From positions 62,001-126,000 of the forward strand of contig CALRTY020000007.1 of the NCBI GenBank assembly GCA_943371245.1: a stretch of DNA of 64,000 bases, read 5' to 3'. This DNA is from UBA5018 sp947463165 (GTDB taxonomy: Bacteria; Cyanobacteriota; Cyanobacteriia; PCC-6307; Cyanobiaceae). Below the pieces are notes generated by a model. It searched no databases. It was given only the letters and a program-made list of their open reading frames with translations, and had not been told where the DNA came from. Shown here in pieces: positions 49,806 to 59,064 of this stretch. Numbering within the stretch: the first letter of the stretch is position 1; every line of letters begins with the position of its first letter. Both the position numbers and the translations under genes were made by a program.

Positions 49806-50945
49806 TTAACTCCTCAATAGTTGGGCCATCGCCTCGGGGGGTGACCAGCTGGCCAGCAGGTCACCGCGGGCATCCCGATCGCCGAGGTTGGGATAACTTC
49901 CCTGCAGCTTGTCCCCCACTTGATCCCCCAGCCGCAGCAGCACTGAGGCACTGCCGTGGTCCGTGCCGCCCGAGCCGTTCACCTGCAGGCGCCGGCCGAA
50001 TTCACTAGTCGTAAGCAGTTCCACTCGTGGGCGTTTGGGCAAGGCGGCCAGGCCCCGCTCGAATCCACTCAAGGCATCGGCGAGCTCTTGCAACAGGCGG
50101 GTATGGCGCCGCTGTTGGTTGGCGTGGGTGTCGTAGCCCTTATGGCTCACTTGAATCACGGCAGGAGGCTGGCTACCGGCTATCAGTCTCAGGGCGAGAC
50201 CCAATTGCTTGCCCAGGGCTGTAGCAGGCAGGCGAGCCGCATCGAGCACGGCGGTTGGGGCCAGCTCGGCCACCAGATCCCGCAACCCCTGTTGGCTCGA
50301 CTGCTCCAGCTCCAGCAGTCGCCGCAGGGCCTTGTTGTCGCCGGCTTGTAGCGGTGGGGGCCAGTGCTGTGTCGGGCCGCGCAGATCCGCTTGCTGCAGA
50401 TGCAGCAGCTGGATGCCAGCGGCTTCCAGGGCCGCGGCCCCTCCATCGCCGAGCGCCACCAGGGGGCCCTGCTCGCCCCGGGCGGCCGCGGCCCGGCCCA
50501 GCCAACCCTCACCACCCCAGCCACTGGCTTTGCCGCTGGCCCATTGGTCGCTGGCCAGAAAATGGCTGCGGTTCGGTTGGCTCCAGCCCACCCCCAGCAG
50601 CCAGGCCAGTCGGCCGGCCTCCAGGCTGGGGCGCAGGGCCTCCAGGGCGGGATTCATGGCCAGACCCTCCCCGAGCGCCAGAGCCTCCGCCACATTCACC
50701 GCCAGGGGACCCCGCAGTTGCTGGTAGATCGGATCCCCGAAGGGCCCAACGCAATTGAGCCCATCGTTGCCACCTTGCAACTCCAGCAGTATCAATACCC
50801 GTTGGGAGCCACCTGGGGTGGTCTGGGCCCGAGCTGACTCCGCGCGCCTTGGCCCCCATCCCAGGGACGCCGGCCTCGCCATCGGCCCGATGGCGGCCCC
50901 CAGGGCCACCCAAAAACTCAGCTGTAGCAGGGAGCGACGGCGCAT
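49806..50945 (-). CDS. DUF1501-family exported protein
   Basis: A 379-residue protein with a twin-arginine-like start MRRRSLLQLSFWVALG and a hydrophobic stretch. VLILLELQGGNDGLNCVGPFGDPIYQQLRGPLAV near residue 50 and the C-terminal LLTTSEFGRRLQVNGSGGTDHGSASVLLRLG are characteristic of DUF1501, a sulfatase-like fold (alkaline phosphatase superfamily). Function unknown; probably acts outside the cytoplasm. It follows a DUF1800 gene by 12 bases, the usual pairing of these two families. Confidence 0.9.
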   Translation of the reverse strand: MRRRSLLQLSFWVALGAAIGPMARPASLGWGPRRAESARAQTTPGGSQRVLILLELQGGNDGLNCVGPFGDPIYQQLRGPLAVNVAEALALGEGLAMNPALEALRPSLEAGRLAWLLGVGWSQPNRSHFLASDQWASGKASGWGGEGWLGRAAAARGEQGPLVALGDGGAAALEAAGIQLLHLQQADLRGPTQHWPPPLQAGDNKALRRLLELEQSSQQGLRDLVAELAPTAVLDAARLPATALGKQLGLALRLIAGSQPPAVIQVSHKGYDTHANQQRRHTRLLQELADALSGFERGLAALPKRPRVELLTTSEFGRRLQVNGSGGTDHGSASVLLRLGDQVGDKLQGSYPNLGDRDARGDLLASWSPPEAMAQLLRS

Positions 50946-50957
50946 GGTCCCGGGGGG

Positions 50958-52166
50958 CTATTTGAGCTGCCACACCGGATCGGTGAGCAGGGCGAGCAGG
51001 TTGGCCTTGGTGGCTGGCGCTGGTAGCCGCAGGCTGAAGGGTTGGCGGGGCACCAGGTGGGCCTCCAGCATCGGCGGCAGCTGGTTGGATTCCCAAAGTT
51101 CCGGATGGTTTACCAGGGAGCGCATCGCCCTTTGTCTGGCCCGCAGCCAGGAGTCGGTGATCCACTGCCGATCCGCCGGCCATCCCTTGATGGAGGGGGG
51201 TTCAAACGGCACCTGTCCCATGGCCCGCAACTGCAACCGGGCCAGTCGCAGGCCCTCTTTCTGGCGGCTACCCAGCAGTCTCAATGCCGCCACCATCAGA
51301 TCGATGGGTTCGCGCACCATGGCGCCTTGAGCCAGGCTGCGGCGTTGGGAGGGCAGTTCCAGCAGCCGCTGCACCAGCCAGGGCAGCGATAACTGCTTTT
51401 GTCGCCACTGGTCGGCAAGCTGATTCAAGTTGGCCGCCGTAGGTAGATCTCCCTGCCACACCCGCCACAGCCGCGTCAGGATCATCCGGGCGGCGGCGGG
51501 CTGGGAAACCAGCCAGGTGGCCAAGGAAGCGGCATCAAAGCTCGCCAGTTTCCCCAGCACCCGCATCGGTCCTGGATCATGGGCACCTTCATCCAGCACG
51601 ATCTGTCCCTGGCGCAGCCGGTAACCACTCAGGGCCCTGGCGCCAGAAATCACATCGCTCTCCTGGAAGGAGCCGGCCCCAACGCTGTAGAGCTCCATCA
51701 ATTCGCGGGCCAAATTTTCATTCGGGCTCTTCCTGTGGCTTGCTAAGCCGTCCAGGTTGCGCAGGGTGGCCGGGTCTGCCAGCATCGCCACCAGTAGTTG
51801 GCCATAGCCCCCCCGCAGCTGTTGACGGATCGTCTCAAGGTGCTGCCAAAATTGGCCTAGATCAGGCACCTTGCTCAGGTGCACGGCAAACAGGCCGGCC
51901 AAGGTCTGGGCGAGCCGGTCGTGCAGGGGCGTGGGGCCAAAGGCCAGCCGCTCAATCCAATGCTCTTGCAGGTCGCTGATGTTGCGCAGTTCCGCAGGCA
52001 GTGGCCCTAGCGGCGCTGGCGCGGTCGATAAGCTTTGCCAGATCTGCTCGCTGCGCGTGAACAGTTGTGGGGTGGGGCTCACCCCGAGCCGCCTAAGCAG
52101 AGCTCCTGGAGTGACTACCTCCCTTGCCTGGATGCCAAAGCTAAAACCCAAAGCATTTGTAGGCAC
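50958..52166 (-). CDS. DUF1800-family protein
   Basis: A 402-residue helical protein. RLAFGPTPLHDRLAQTLAGLFAVHLSK near residue 72, DGLASHRKSPNENLARELMELYSVG near 138 (the NENLARELMELHTLG signature) and a later TRLWRVWQGDLP fit DUF1800. The role is unknown. Always-neighbouring DUF1501 is next. No signal peptide is obvious. It sits inside the glycan region but on present evidence need not belong to it. Confidence 0.9.
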   Translation of the reverse strand: MPTNALGFSFGIQAREVVTPGALLRRLGVSPTPQLFTRSEQIWQSLSTAPAPLGPLPAELRNISDLQEHWIERLAFGPTPLHDRLAQTLAGLFAVHLSKVPDLGQFWQHLETIRQQLRGGYGQLLVAMLADPATLRNLDGLASHRKSPNENLARELMELYSVGAGSFQESDVISGARALSGYRLRQGQIVLDEGAHDPGPMRVLGKLASFDAASLATWLVSQPAAARMILTRLWRVWQGDLPTAANLNQLADQWRQKQLSLPWLVQRLLELPSQRRSLAQGAMVREPIDLMVAALRLLGSRQKEGLRLARLQLRAMGQVPFEPPSIKGWPADRQWITDSWLRARQRAMRSLVNHPELWESNQLPPMLEAHLVPRQPFSLRLPAPATKANLLALLTDPVWQLK

Positions 52167-52452
52167 CCTGAGCTGTCATTTGGTAGTTAAGTCTTAGCCT
52201 GGCATGGAACTGACTCTGGTGCGCTGCCGCATCGCCCATGACTCGCCTGCCTGCCGGTTCCCATGGGTCCGGTCAAGAGCAGATGCATTCCCACCCATAA
52301 TAGGATCGATCTAATCGAGAAGCAGGCGATACACCGACCGGCTTCGCTTCATGTTTTTTTGTTTCCGAATTTCTTGCCATCTCCGATGAGTATGCGCGCG
52401 CCAGCAGAAGGCCAGCAATTTTGAATTAGAGAAGCTGATGAATACACAATCT

Positions 52453-53115
52453 TCAGTCAATCAACTGAGCTAATTCATTTATAACCCTTAGCTGGCCTTC
52501 CGAGTTTGTATTGGCTGTCATTATTTGCAGAACGTCGTCGATCAGCAGATTGGAAGCTTTGGGGGTTTTCTCTAGCAATTCCAGGGCAGAAGGCGTAAAC
52601 AAATCGGCAACACTATTCACTATTGGCAGGCCAAGCTGCAGGTAAAAAGTTTCAATCCGCTTAAAAGCCTGGCTGGGATCGATGCGAATCGACCGTCCTG
52701 GAATCATCATGAAACGTAGTTTATGCTCGGGGGTTTCAGGCTCGGCAAGCACAGCCAAATAGTCATCGATGGCCTGGCGCAAAAACTGGTAAGCCGAAGC
52801 CAATTCAATACCGCCATGTTCCCGCTGAATATTTACAATCTGCAAGCATATACCATCCAGATCTGCCAGGATTACCGTGCTATCGAATAGCTCAACCAGG
52901 GGTCTACTATGGACGGGAGGGTACCGATAGCCGATTAAAAACTCATGGCGATGCTGCATTTGATGATTACGGACATAATCTTCAATCCTAATACCCTCGC
53001 CAATGGTGACCGGACCGTCGCAAGAACGCAGGTTATTGGCAGCAGCAAGGGTGTCCAGGAAGCTGAAGAACATATTGTCCAGGCCCAATGGCGTGGCGAC
53101 TGATATGTGATTCAC
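52453..53115 (-). CDS. Unknown 220-residue protein coupled to a GT4 gene
   Basis: Starts MNHISVATPLGLDNMFFSFLDTLAAANNLRSC, with its ATG overlapping the stop of the GT4 gene (ATGA). The C-terminal third is helical (FTPSALELLEKTPKASNLLIDDVLQIM). There is no signal peptide or membrane segment and no motif that I recognise. HSRPLVELFDSTVILADLDGICLQIV may form a Rossmann-like core. Context suggests a role in the same glycan pathway, last gene of the operon. Codon use and base composition resemble the AT-richer GT genes upstream. Confidence 0.65.
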   Translation of the reverse strand: MNHISVATPLGLDNMFFSFLDTLAAANNLRSCDGPVTIGEGIRIEDYVRNHQMQHRHEFLIGYRYPPVHSRPLVELFDSTVILADLDGICLQIVNIQREHGGIELASAYQFLRQAIDDYLAVLAEPETPEHKLRFMMIPGRSIRIDPSQAFKRIETFYLQLGLPIVNSVADLFTPSALELLEKTPKASNLLIDDVLQIMTANTNSEGQLRVINELAQLID

Positions 53116-54458
53116 TTGGCCCCAGCAGCTAGTTGATCAGTAAAATTGAGATTTAGATCCAAGGCTTTGGCATACTCCAAAAGAGCCCTCTTGGGATTTA
53201 GCCGCATGGCAGAAATGTATGCTTCGCTGCTCATTTGCCTATAGCTTACGTCAGTCAGAGACATACACTGATGCATCTTTTGAGCCAGGTCATTGGGGTT
53301 GCGTGGCTGAAAGTTAAATCCATCAATACCATCTCTCAGGCGCTCGCCGAGGCCGCCGATGCGGGCCGCTAGGACAGGCTTGAAGCAGGCGAATGCTTCA
53401 GTAACAACAAGGGCAAACACCTCTGGCCAGGTAGATGGTACCACTACAAAGTCCACCCTGTCCATCCGGCTTACCAACTCGTTATGGCTATAGCCACCGA
53501 GTTCCACTATGGAACCTTGTCGCCAGTTTCGTGATTCTTTAATCAGCGCTTCGACTTTAGCTTGGTAAAGCTCTGACGCAAATTCTTTATTGCCGCCGTT
53601 GATAACGATTTCAAAGCGACGTTTTAGCTGCTTAGCATCCAATTCACCCCCCGCCTTAAGCATCACGTCCACACCCTTATTGTCTAAGAATTGGCCAAAG
53701 TAGCCAAAGCGCACTGGCCGATTCGCCGAAAATGTATTTTGCTGTTTGGCTTGGTAGGATGACAAATCGATGGGATGATTTATTACATGGATTCGATGGG
53801 GGCTGATGTTAAGTTCATCGCTAAAAACCCCGGCAAGATGTTTAGATGGAAATATAAAATTATTAGCCTGTTCCAGGCACTCCTTGTTAAACTTTTTGCG
53901 AGCTGCGAATACATCAGCGTTGATGTGCGGAAAGCACATTGAGCAGAGCTCAGGGTCTGATTTTTGGCAAAGCTGGCCATCGGTTTTTTTTACCATTTGC
54001 CCATCAGCCATGCAGGCAAAAAGCATCTCGTGCAGGCCCACTGAGATATTAGATGTTGGCAAGACGGCACGGATCATGCTGATAAGATCAATGCCAAGGT
54101 GCATGTAATGTGATATAAAAATTGACTTGGGATTAATTTTTTCCAGAAACAAGGCTAAATCCTTGGGCGGACGAGAGTCTTTGCAGCAGTGCCAGAAGTA
54201 ATCGTATTCGCCAGTAAAAAAATAAAATTCATCCTCGTAATTAGATGAACGCCTCACGAAAGCATTGGCTTTTGATTTTAGTTTTGTAACAGGAGAGGTG
54301 GCGGCAATAAAGCAAACTCTAAACTTGGTATACTTTTTAAGATTTAAGTACAGATCATAGGCGCACTGCTGGGCGCCACCTGCGGTAATTTTAGGGTCAA
54401 ATAAGGTCAAGATGGCGATGTCGTATGAGCTCGCCGTAAGCAGGGAGTCAGAGGACAT
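53112..54458 (-). CDS. Glycosyltransferase family 4-type protein
   Basis: A 448-residue GT-B enzyme. The N-terminal domain has ILTLFDPKITAGGAQQCAYDLYLNLKK. The C-terminal domain has FGYFGQFLDNKGVDVMLKAGGEL near residue 228, then VELGGYSHNELVSRMDRVDFVVVPSTWPEVFALVVTEAFACFKPVLAARIGGLGE near 320, containing the E-x7-E nucleotide-sugar motif. Four cysteines (CMADG, CQKSD, CSMC) near residue 170-195 look like a metal-binding insert. Transfers an unknown sugar in the envelope glycan pathway. Overlaps the preceding GT2 gene by 11 bases. Confidence 0.88.
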   Translation of the reverse strand: MSSDSLLTASSYDIAILTLFDPKITAGGAQQCAYDLYLNLKKYTKFRVCFIAATSPVTKLKSKANAFVRRSSNYEDEFYFFTGEYDYFWHCCKDSRPPKDLALFLEKINPKSIFISHYMHLGIDLISMIRAVLPTSNISVGLHEMLFACMADGQMVKKTDGQLCQKSDPELCSMCFPHINADVFAARKKFNKECLEQANNFIFPSKHLAGVFSDELNISPHRIHVINHPIDLSSYQAKQQNTFSANRPVRFGYFGQFLDNKGVDVMLKAGGELDAKQLKRRFEIVINGGNKEFASELYQAKVEALIKESRNWRQGSIVELGGYSHNELVSRMDRVDFVVVPSTWPEVFALVVTEAFACFKPVLAARIGGLGERLRDGIDGFNFQPRNPNDLAQKMHQCMSLTDVSYRQMSSEAYISAMRLNPKRALLEYAKALDLNLNFTDQLAAGAK

Positions 54459-56460
54459 ATTCCACCTCGGTATTCATGTTTTGCAACACTTTCTGCCAAC
54501 GAATAGAAAATAATAGCCGATTGACGTGGCCAGTGGTGCCTCCTAGATGATAGGGGGCAACGGTACCACCACCCTCGGCATGGAAAAACGTGATGTCTTC
54601 CCAAATCATAAGAGGGATCTGCTGCTGTCGTGCTCTCATGCAGAGATCTACATCCTCAAAGTGAGCATATATGTATTCCTCACTAAATCCGTTTAGCTGA
54701 TCAAAAGTATCCCGGCTCATCAGCATTAAGGAACCCGAACAGGCTAGAATTTCCCCCTGGCTTTGATTGCGACCAATTGAATAACCATTATAGAGGGTTA
54801 CATCGTAATTGCTGGCTGAATTAATCTGGGTAATCGCAATTCCCTTCTGCATAAGTGTTCCATCGGTAAAGTATTGATAGGCACTATGGATGGCGCCTGG
54901 CTGGGCAATTGCCCTATGCAGCAGGGCTAGGTAGTCGTTGCTGGCATTAGCGAATAGGTCATTATTATGAAAGCAAAGAAACTCTCCGGTTGCATTGCTG
55001 GCCCCAATATTGCAGGCTGCGGAAAAGCCGAGGTTTTCGGGATTATTTATTATGCCAAATCTTATACCTTTGTAGATTCCCGCCATTCGATTTAGCACGT
55101 GAAATGTTTCTCTAAAAAATTGAATGGAATTGTTGACAACAATAACCTCCATTGGTATGCCTAGCTTGCAGATCTGGGCAAGGGCGGGCCTGGCAATATC
55201 AAAGTGGCCAAGCTGAACAAAAATAAATGATAGCTTGATGGCGGAATTGCTATCTTTTGGATTTAACCAGTGAACCTCGCTGCGGGGCTTGACGGATTTA
55301 GTGTACTGGCTGAACAATTGAGAGCATATTTGCATGGTTTGTGGAGTGAATATGTGTATTCCCTCGTGCCAGGGTGTGTCGCTGTCCATGGCGATGCGCA
55401 GGCTGCCCAGCAGGCCTTCTAAAAGCTTGTCTAAGCTTGCTTCCTCAGCGATGTCGCAGAGTCGAATCCGATTGATGGAAGCTCGCATCGGCGCTCCATC
55501 GGCTGCTTCCAAAACAAGTTGGAGGTCGCCTACCTCAGACCATCGGCTGAGTAAAGAGCAGTCGATCAGACTGGCAAAGCCATGTAAATTGTGGGGCTCG
55601 GAGCCGATGGCCTGATTCACATCGGGGCGCCGATAATAGCAACTTCCCCCGCTGGCGATCTTGGCGGGTACCAGGGGATCCAGTAAGCGCATGCGGCTGC
55701 CACTGCGGCCCGGGATCGGACTCCAGCCAATTACCAACAGCAGGTTGCCAAATCGAAGCAACCTTTCAATTGTAAGCTCCACCAGGTCTTTATCGGCCTG
55801 CCGGTTGGCAGTGAGCCTGTCAAGGCGTCCTAAGGGGATGTTGGTATGGGAGACGATTGCTGCCGCCTCCACCGCTGCCCAGGTGAATTCAGGTTCAAGT
55901 CCACGCGCTTCTTTCAGACATAGGTAAGCATCGGTGGGTCGATTTAAGGACTTGAAAATCAGTCCCAGCTCAAAGGGGATCCAGGGGGTGGGAGCGATGC
56001 GACGAAATGGTAAAAGAACCTCCAGTGCCCGTTCTACTTGGCTGGCATTGCGCAGGGCGTGGGCATAGATAAATGCCAACATTGGGTCTTGGGCCAGCTC
56101 CCTGCTGTGTCCCAGGGCTCGTTCCACCAGGGTGATGCAGCCAGTAAAGTCTGAGGAATCAGCCAGGGTTTTGGCCTGGCGGAAGAGGGCCTCAGCCGAC
56201 TCTGCTGACTTGATTGGGGTTTGGCTGGCTGGGCTTACTTGCGCCACCGGAGCGCGCGAAACAGGCAGATTGTTGCTGGTGGGTGCTGGTTGATTTGCAG
56301 TTTGTGGCGGGTCTTGGTCCCGCTGGGCCGAGTTGGTGGCAGCTGCGTCTGTCGCCAACAGTTGAGCCAGGCTTTGCCAGGCCGCGGAGTCAGCTGGGAA
56401 ATCCAGCAGATGCCGCTGCAATACCGCCAGCGAAGATTGCAATGACTCACCCGAGTTCAT
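54448..56460 (-). CDS. TPR plus GT2 glycosyltransferase
   Basis: 670 residues. Residues about 80-190 are TPR-like (ALEVLLPFRRIAPTPWIPFELGLIFKSLNRPTDAYLCLKEARGLEP). A central region of unknown fold follows. The C-terminal 270 residues are a GT2 domain: VIVVNNS, then NNPENLGFSAACNIGASNATGEFLCFHNND with the metal-binding acidic residue, GSLMLMSRDTFDQLNGFSEEYIYAHFEDVDLCMRARQQ. This is the rhamnosyl-transferase-like pattern of the family. The stop overlaps the GT4 gene; the start overlaps the stop of the methyltransferase gene by four bases. Confidence 0.87.
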   Translation of the reverse strand: MNSGESLQSSLAVLQRHLLDFPADSAAWQSLAQLLATDAAATNSAQRDQDPPQTANQPAPTSNNLPVSRAPVAQVSPASQTPIKSAESAEALFRQAKTLADSSDFTGCITLVERALGHSRELAQDPMLAFIYAHALRNASQVERALEVLLPFRRIAPTPWIPFELGLIFKSLNRPTDAYLCLKEARGLEPEFTWAAVEAAAIVSHTNIPLGRLDRLTANRQADKDLVELTIERLLRFGNLLLVIGWSPIPGRSGSRMRLLDPLVPAKIASGGSCYYRRPDVNQAIGSEPHNLHGFASLIDCSLLSRWSEVGDLQLVLEAADGAPMRASINRIRLCDIAEEASLDKLLEGLLGSLRIAMDSDTPWHEGIHIFTPQTMQICSQLFSQYTKSVKPRSEVHWLNPKDSNSAIKLSFIFVQLGHFDIARPALAQICKLGIPMEVIVVNNSIQFFRETFHVLNRMAGIYKGIRFGIINNPENLGFSAACNIGASNATGEFLCFHNNDLFANASNDYLALLHRAIAQPGAIHSAYQYFTDGTLMQKGIAITQINSASNYDVTLYNGYSIGRNQSQGEILACSGSLMLMSRDTFDQLNGFSEEYIYAHFEDVDLCMRARQQQIPLMIWEDITFFHAEGGGTVAPYHLGGTTGHVNRLLFSIRWQKVLQNMNTEVEYVL

Positions 56461-57290
56461 CGGCAGGCCTCCAATACGAATACTCCAGGTAGATCAGCTC
56501 CGAGAACGCCATACTTCCAGCTGGCGGTATAGTGAATCTTGGAGGCACTAAAGCCCACATCTTGCAGTAATTTGAGTATACTCCAGCCGGGAATTTGATA
56601 TGAAATAGATGCAACAGGCTGGGCTGAGGGTTCCCCCGGCTGGCGGGGTTGTTGAATTGCCTTAACGATCGTTTCCTGTTGGCCATAGGCAAAGGGAAAT
56701 GTCGCTAAAAATCGTCCACCAGGCTTGAGCACCCGCAGGGCTTCGCCCAGGCATTGCTCCAGGGATTGAGCATATCCAATCAAGTCGTTGTAAACAAGTA
56801 GATCATAGCTTGAGCTGCTAAACGAAAGATTGCAGATATCCTCATGGCCAGCGTCGGCGGCGCGGGGGCCGCTCAGGCATGATCGGGTTACACAGTGGGG
56901 AGCGAGTTGGAGCAAATAAGCAGAAAATCCAGTGAATGCCTCGGCGACAAATATATTCATGCCTGCAAGATTTTTGCCTTTTTTGATCTCCTTGTCGATT
57001 TCCAATAAAACAGCTCTGTGACGACTGACCAATTGACTTGCTTCTATTGATTCTCGAAAATTGCCACCTTCAATTTTAATAGATTGTGGGGGGAGATGCA
57101 GGCCGGTGATCGGTTGCAGGATGCCCAGCAAACGGATGGCATCCAGGCATTCCTCAACAACGAAGCTAGATCGGGTCTCGCTGGCCAGGCTCAGCAGAAA
57201 CTCCTCAAGAGAATCCCAGCAAAGCCTTTTGTCGTGCAAGGCTAAACAGGCCTGGGAGGGGACCGCAAGTTTTTCGCTTAACTGCACCAA
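56457..57290 (-). CDS. Class I SAM-dependent methyltransferase-like protein
   Basis: 277 residues. The methyltransferase core is weak at the glycine loop (NIFVAEAFTGFSAYLLQLAP) but clear later: DICNLSFSSSSYDLLVYNDLIGYAQSLEQCLGEALRVLKPGGRFLATFPFAYG, the pattern of the methyltransferase 11 type. The N-terminal 80 residues are helical. It may modify a glycan or its carrier. First gene of the minus-strand run that continues with GT2, GT4 and the unknown protein; divergent from manC with a 132-base gap. Confidence 0.75.
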   Translation of the reverse strand: MVQLSEKLAVPSQACLALHDKRLCWDSLEEFLLSLASETRSSFVVEECLDAIRLLGILQPITGLHLPPQSIKIEGGNFRESIEASQLVSRHRAVLLEIDKEIKKGKNLAGMNIFVAEAFTGFSAYLLQLAPHCVTRSCLSGPRAADAGHEDICNLSFSSSSYDLLVYNDLIGYAQSLEQCLGEALRVLKPGGRFLATFPFAYGQQETIVKAIQQPRQPGEPSAQPVASISYQIPGWSILKLLQDVGFSASKIHYTASWKYGVLGADLPGVFVLEACR

Positions 57291-57422
57291 AGGGGTCAGA
57301 CCTGACGTCCAAGAGCAGATCAGTTCGATAGTATCAGCAACTCTGAGCTGGTGGGTATCCCCGGCTGCAGCTGCCTGTTTACGGGATTGTGTTGAATGGT
57401 GGCAGACAAATTCTCAAGAGCG

Positions 57423-58895
57423 ATGTCAGCCACAGCTTCCAGCCTGGTGCCTGTGATCCTCTGTGGAGGTACGGGCACCCGCCTTTGGCCCCTCTCCCGA
57501 GCCAGCTACCCCAAGCAGTACTGGCCTTTGGCGGGTTCAGGGGCTGACACCCTGCTGCAGCAGACCCAACAGCGTCTTGAAGGGCTGCCAGGCTTGGCCC
57601 CGTCGCTCGTGATTTGCAATGAAGACCATCGCTTCATAGTTGCCGAACAGATGCGCCAGCTTGGCGCTTCTCCGGCTGCGATTCTGTTGGAGCCCGTGGG
57701 GCGAAACACGGCCCCCGCAGTGGCCGTGGCTGCCCTGCAGGCCACAGCCGCAGGGCATGATCCCCTGCTGTTGGTGCTGGCGGCCGATCACGTGATTCGC
57801 GATGCCAGCCAGTTTAGGGCCGCCGTGGAGGTGGGCATCCCAGCTGCCCAGGCGGGACAGCTGGTTACTTTCGGAATCGTGCCTACGGCTGCGGAAACCG
57901 GTTATGGCTACATAGAGGCGGCCCAGCCCCTCAATGCTGGACCGACTGCTCCGGTGCCCATCCACCGGTTCGTTGAGAAACCAGACCGCGCCACTGCGGA
58001 ACAGTTCCTAAGCACCGGCCGCTTCACCTGGAACAGCGGCATGTTCCTGTTCAAGGCCAGCGCCATCCTGGCGGAGCTGGAACGGCTGGCGCCCGAGGTG
58101 GTCAGTGCCTGTCGCTCGGCATTGGAGCACGATTCTTCCGACCTGGATTTCTTGAGGCTGGAGCGCGAGGCCTTCGCGGGCTGTCCGAACATCGCCCTGG
58201 ACGTGGCCGTGATGGAGAAGACAGACCGGGGCGCCGTGCTGCCCCTCGATGCCGGATGGAGCGATGTGGGCAGCTGGAGTGCCCTATGGGAGACCTCGGA
58301 CCGGGATGCCGATGGCAACGTTTTGCGGGGCAGGGTGATTAGCCAGGCCTCCCGCAATTGCTACCTACGCAGTGAGCACCGACTGGTGGTGGGCCTGGGG
58401 GTGGAAGACCTGGTGGTGGTGGAGACCGACGACGTGGTCTTGGTTGCCCATCGCGACAAGGCCCAGGAGATCAAGGCTGTGGTCCAAACTCTGGAAGCTG
58501 CCGGCGCCCGAGAGAGTAAGGCCCATAGGCGCATTTACCGGCCTTGGGGCTCCTACGATGGGGTGACAGAAGGCGACCGTTGGCAGGTCAAGAAAATCGT
58601 GGTCAATCCGGGAGCGTCGCTGTCCCTGCAGATGCACCATCACCGGGCCGAGCACTGGATCGTGGTGGCTGGAACCGCCGTGGTGGAGAAAAACGGCGTG
58701 GAGGAGTTGGTGGGCGAGAACCAGAGCACCTACATCCCCTTGGGCTGCCGCCATCGGCTGTCCAATCCTGGCAAGATTCCAGTGGAGATGATCGAGGTGC
58801 AGAGCGGCCCCTATCTAGGCGAAGACGACATTGTGCGTTTTGAGGATCGCTATGGGCGCAGTGATGCAAAACCCCAAGCAATTCCAGTGGCTTGA
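57423..58895 (+). CDS. manC: Mannose-1-phosphate guanylyltransferase / mannose-6-phosphate isomerase
   Basis: A bifunctional enzyme of about 490 residues that makes GDP-mannose. The nucleotidyltransferase domain has VPVILCGGTGTRLWPLSRASYPKQYWPL at the start, LLVLAADHVIRD near residue 115, FVEKPDRATAEQFL and WNSGMFLFKASAIL. The C-terminal cupin (isomerase) domain has YRPWGSYDGVTEGDRWQVKKIVVNPGASLSLQMHHHRAEHWIVVAGTA. GDP-mannose is a precursor for the neighbouring glycosyltransferases. ATG 57423 is preferred; the frame is open to 57396. Confidence 0.95.
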   Translation: MSATASSLVPVILCGGTGTRLWPLSRASYPKQYWPLAGSGADTLLQQTQQRLEGLPGLAPSLVICNEDHRFIVAEQMRQLGASPAAILLEPVGRNTAPAVAVAALQATAAGHDPLLLVLAADHVIRDASQFRAAVEVGIPAAQAGQLVTFGIVPTAAETGYGYIEAAQPLNAGPTAPVPIHRFVEKPDRATAEQFLSTGRFTWNSGMFLFKASAILAELERLAPEVVSACRSALEHDSSDLDFLRLEREAFAGCPNIALDVAVMEKTDRGAVLPLDAGWSDVGSWSALWETSDRDADGNVLRGRVISQASRNCYLRSEHRLVVGLGVEDLVVVETDDVVLVAHRDKAQEIKAVVQTLEAAGARESKAHRRIYRPWGSYDGVTEGDRWQVKKIVVNPGASLSLQMHHHRAEHWIVVAGTAVVEKNGVEELVGENQSTYIPLGCRHRLSNPGKIPVEMIEVQSGPYLGEDDIVRFEDRYGRSDAKPQAIPVA

Positions 58896-59064
58896 GTTAC
58901 GGCTTTAGGCGCTCATTTGCCTATGCTGGCCTCCGAGGGTGCTGCAATTGACGACGCCCTCTTTTGTGGATGGCAAATATAATGATCTGTTCTCAGCGGA
59001 GGAATGGGCCAGCTCCGGCCAAATAGATTAAGCGAGATCAGGAATTGCCTTCCGTGATTACTCT

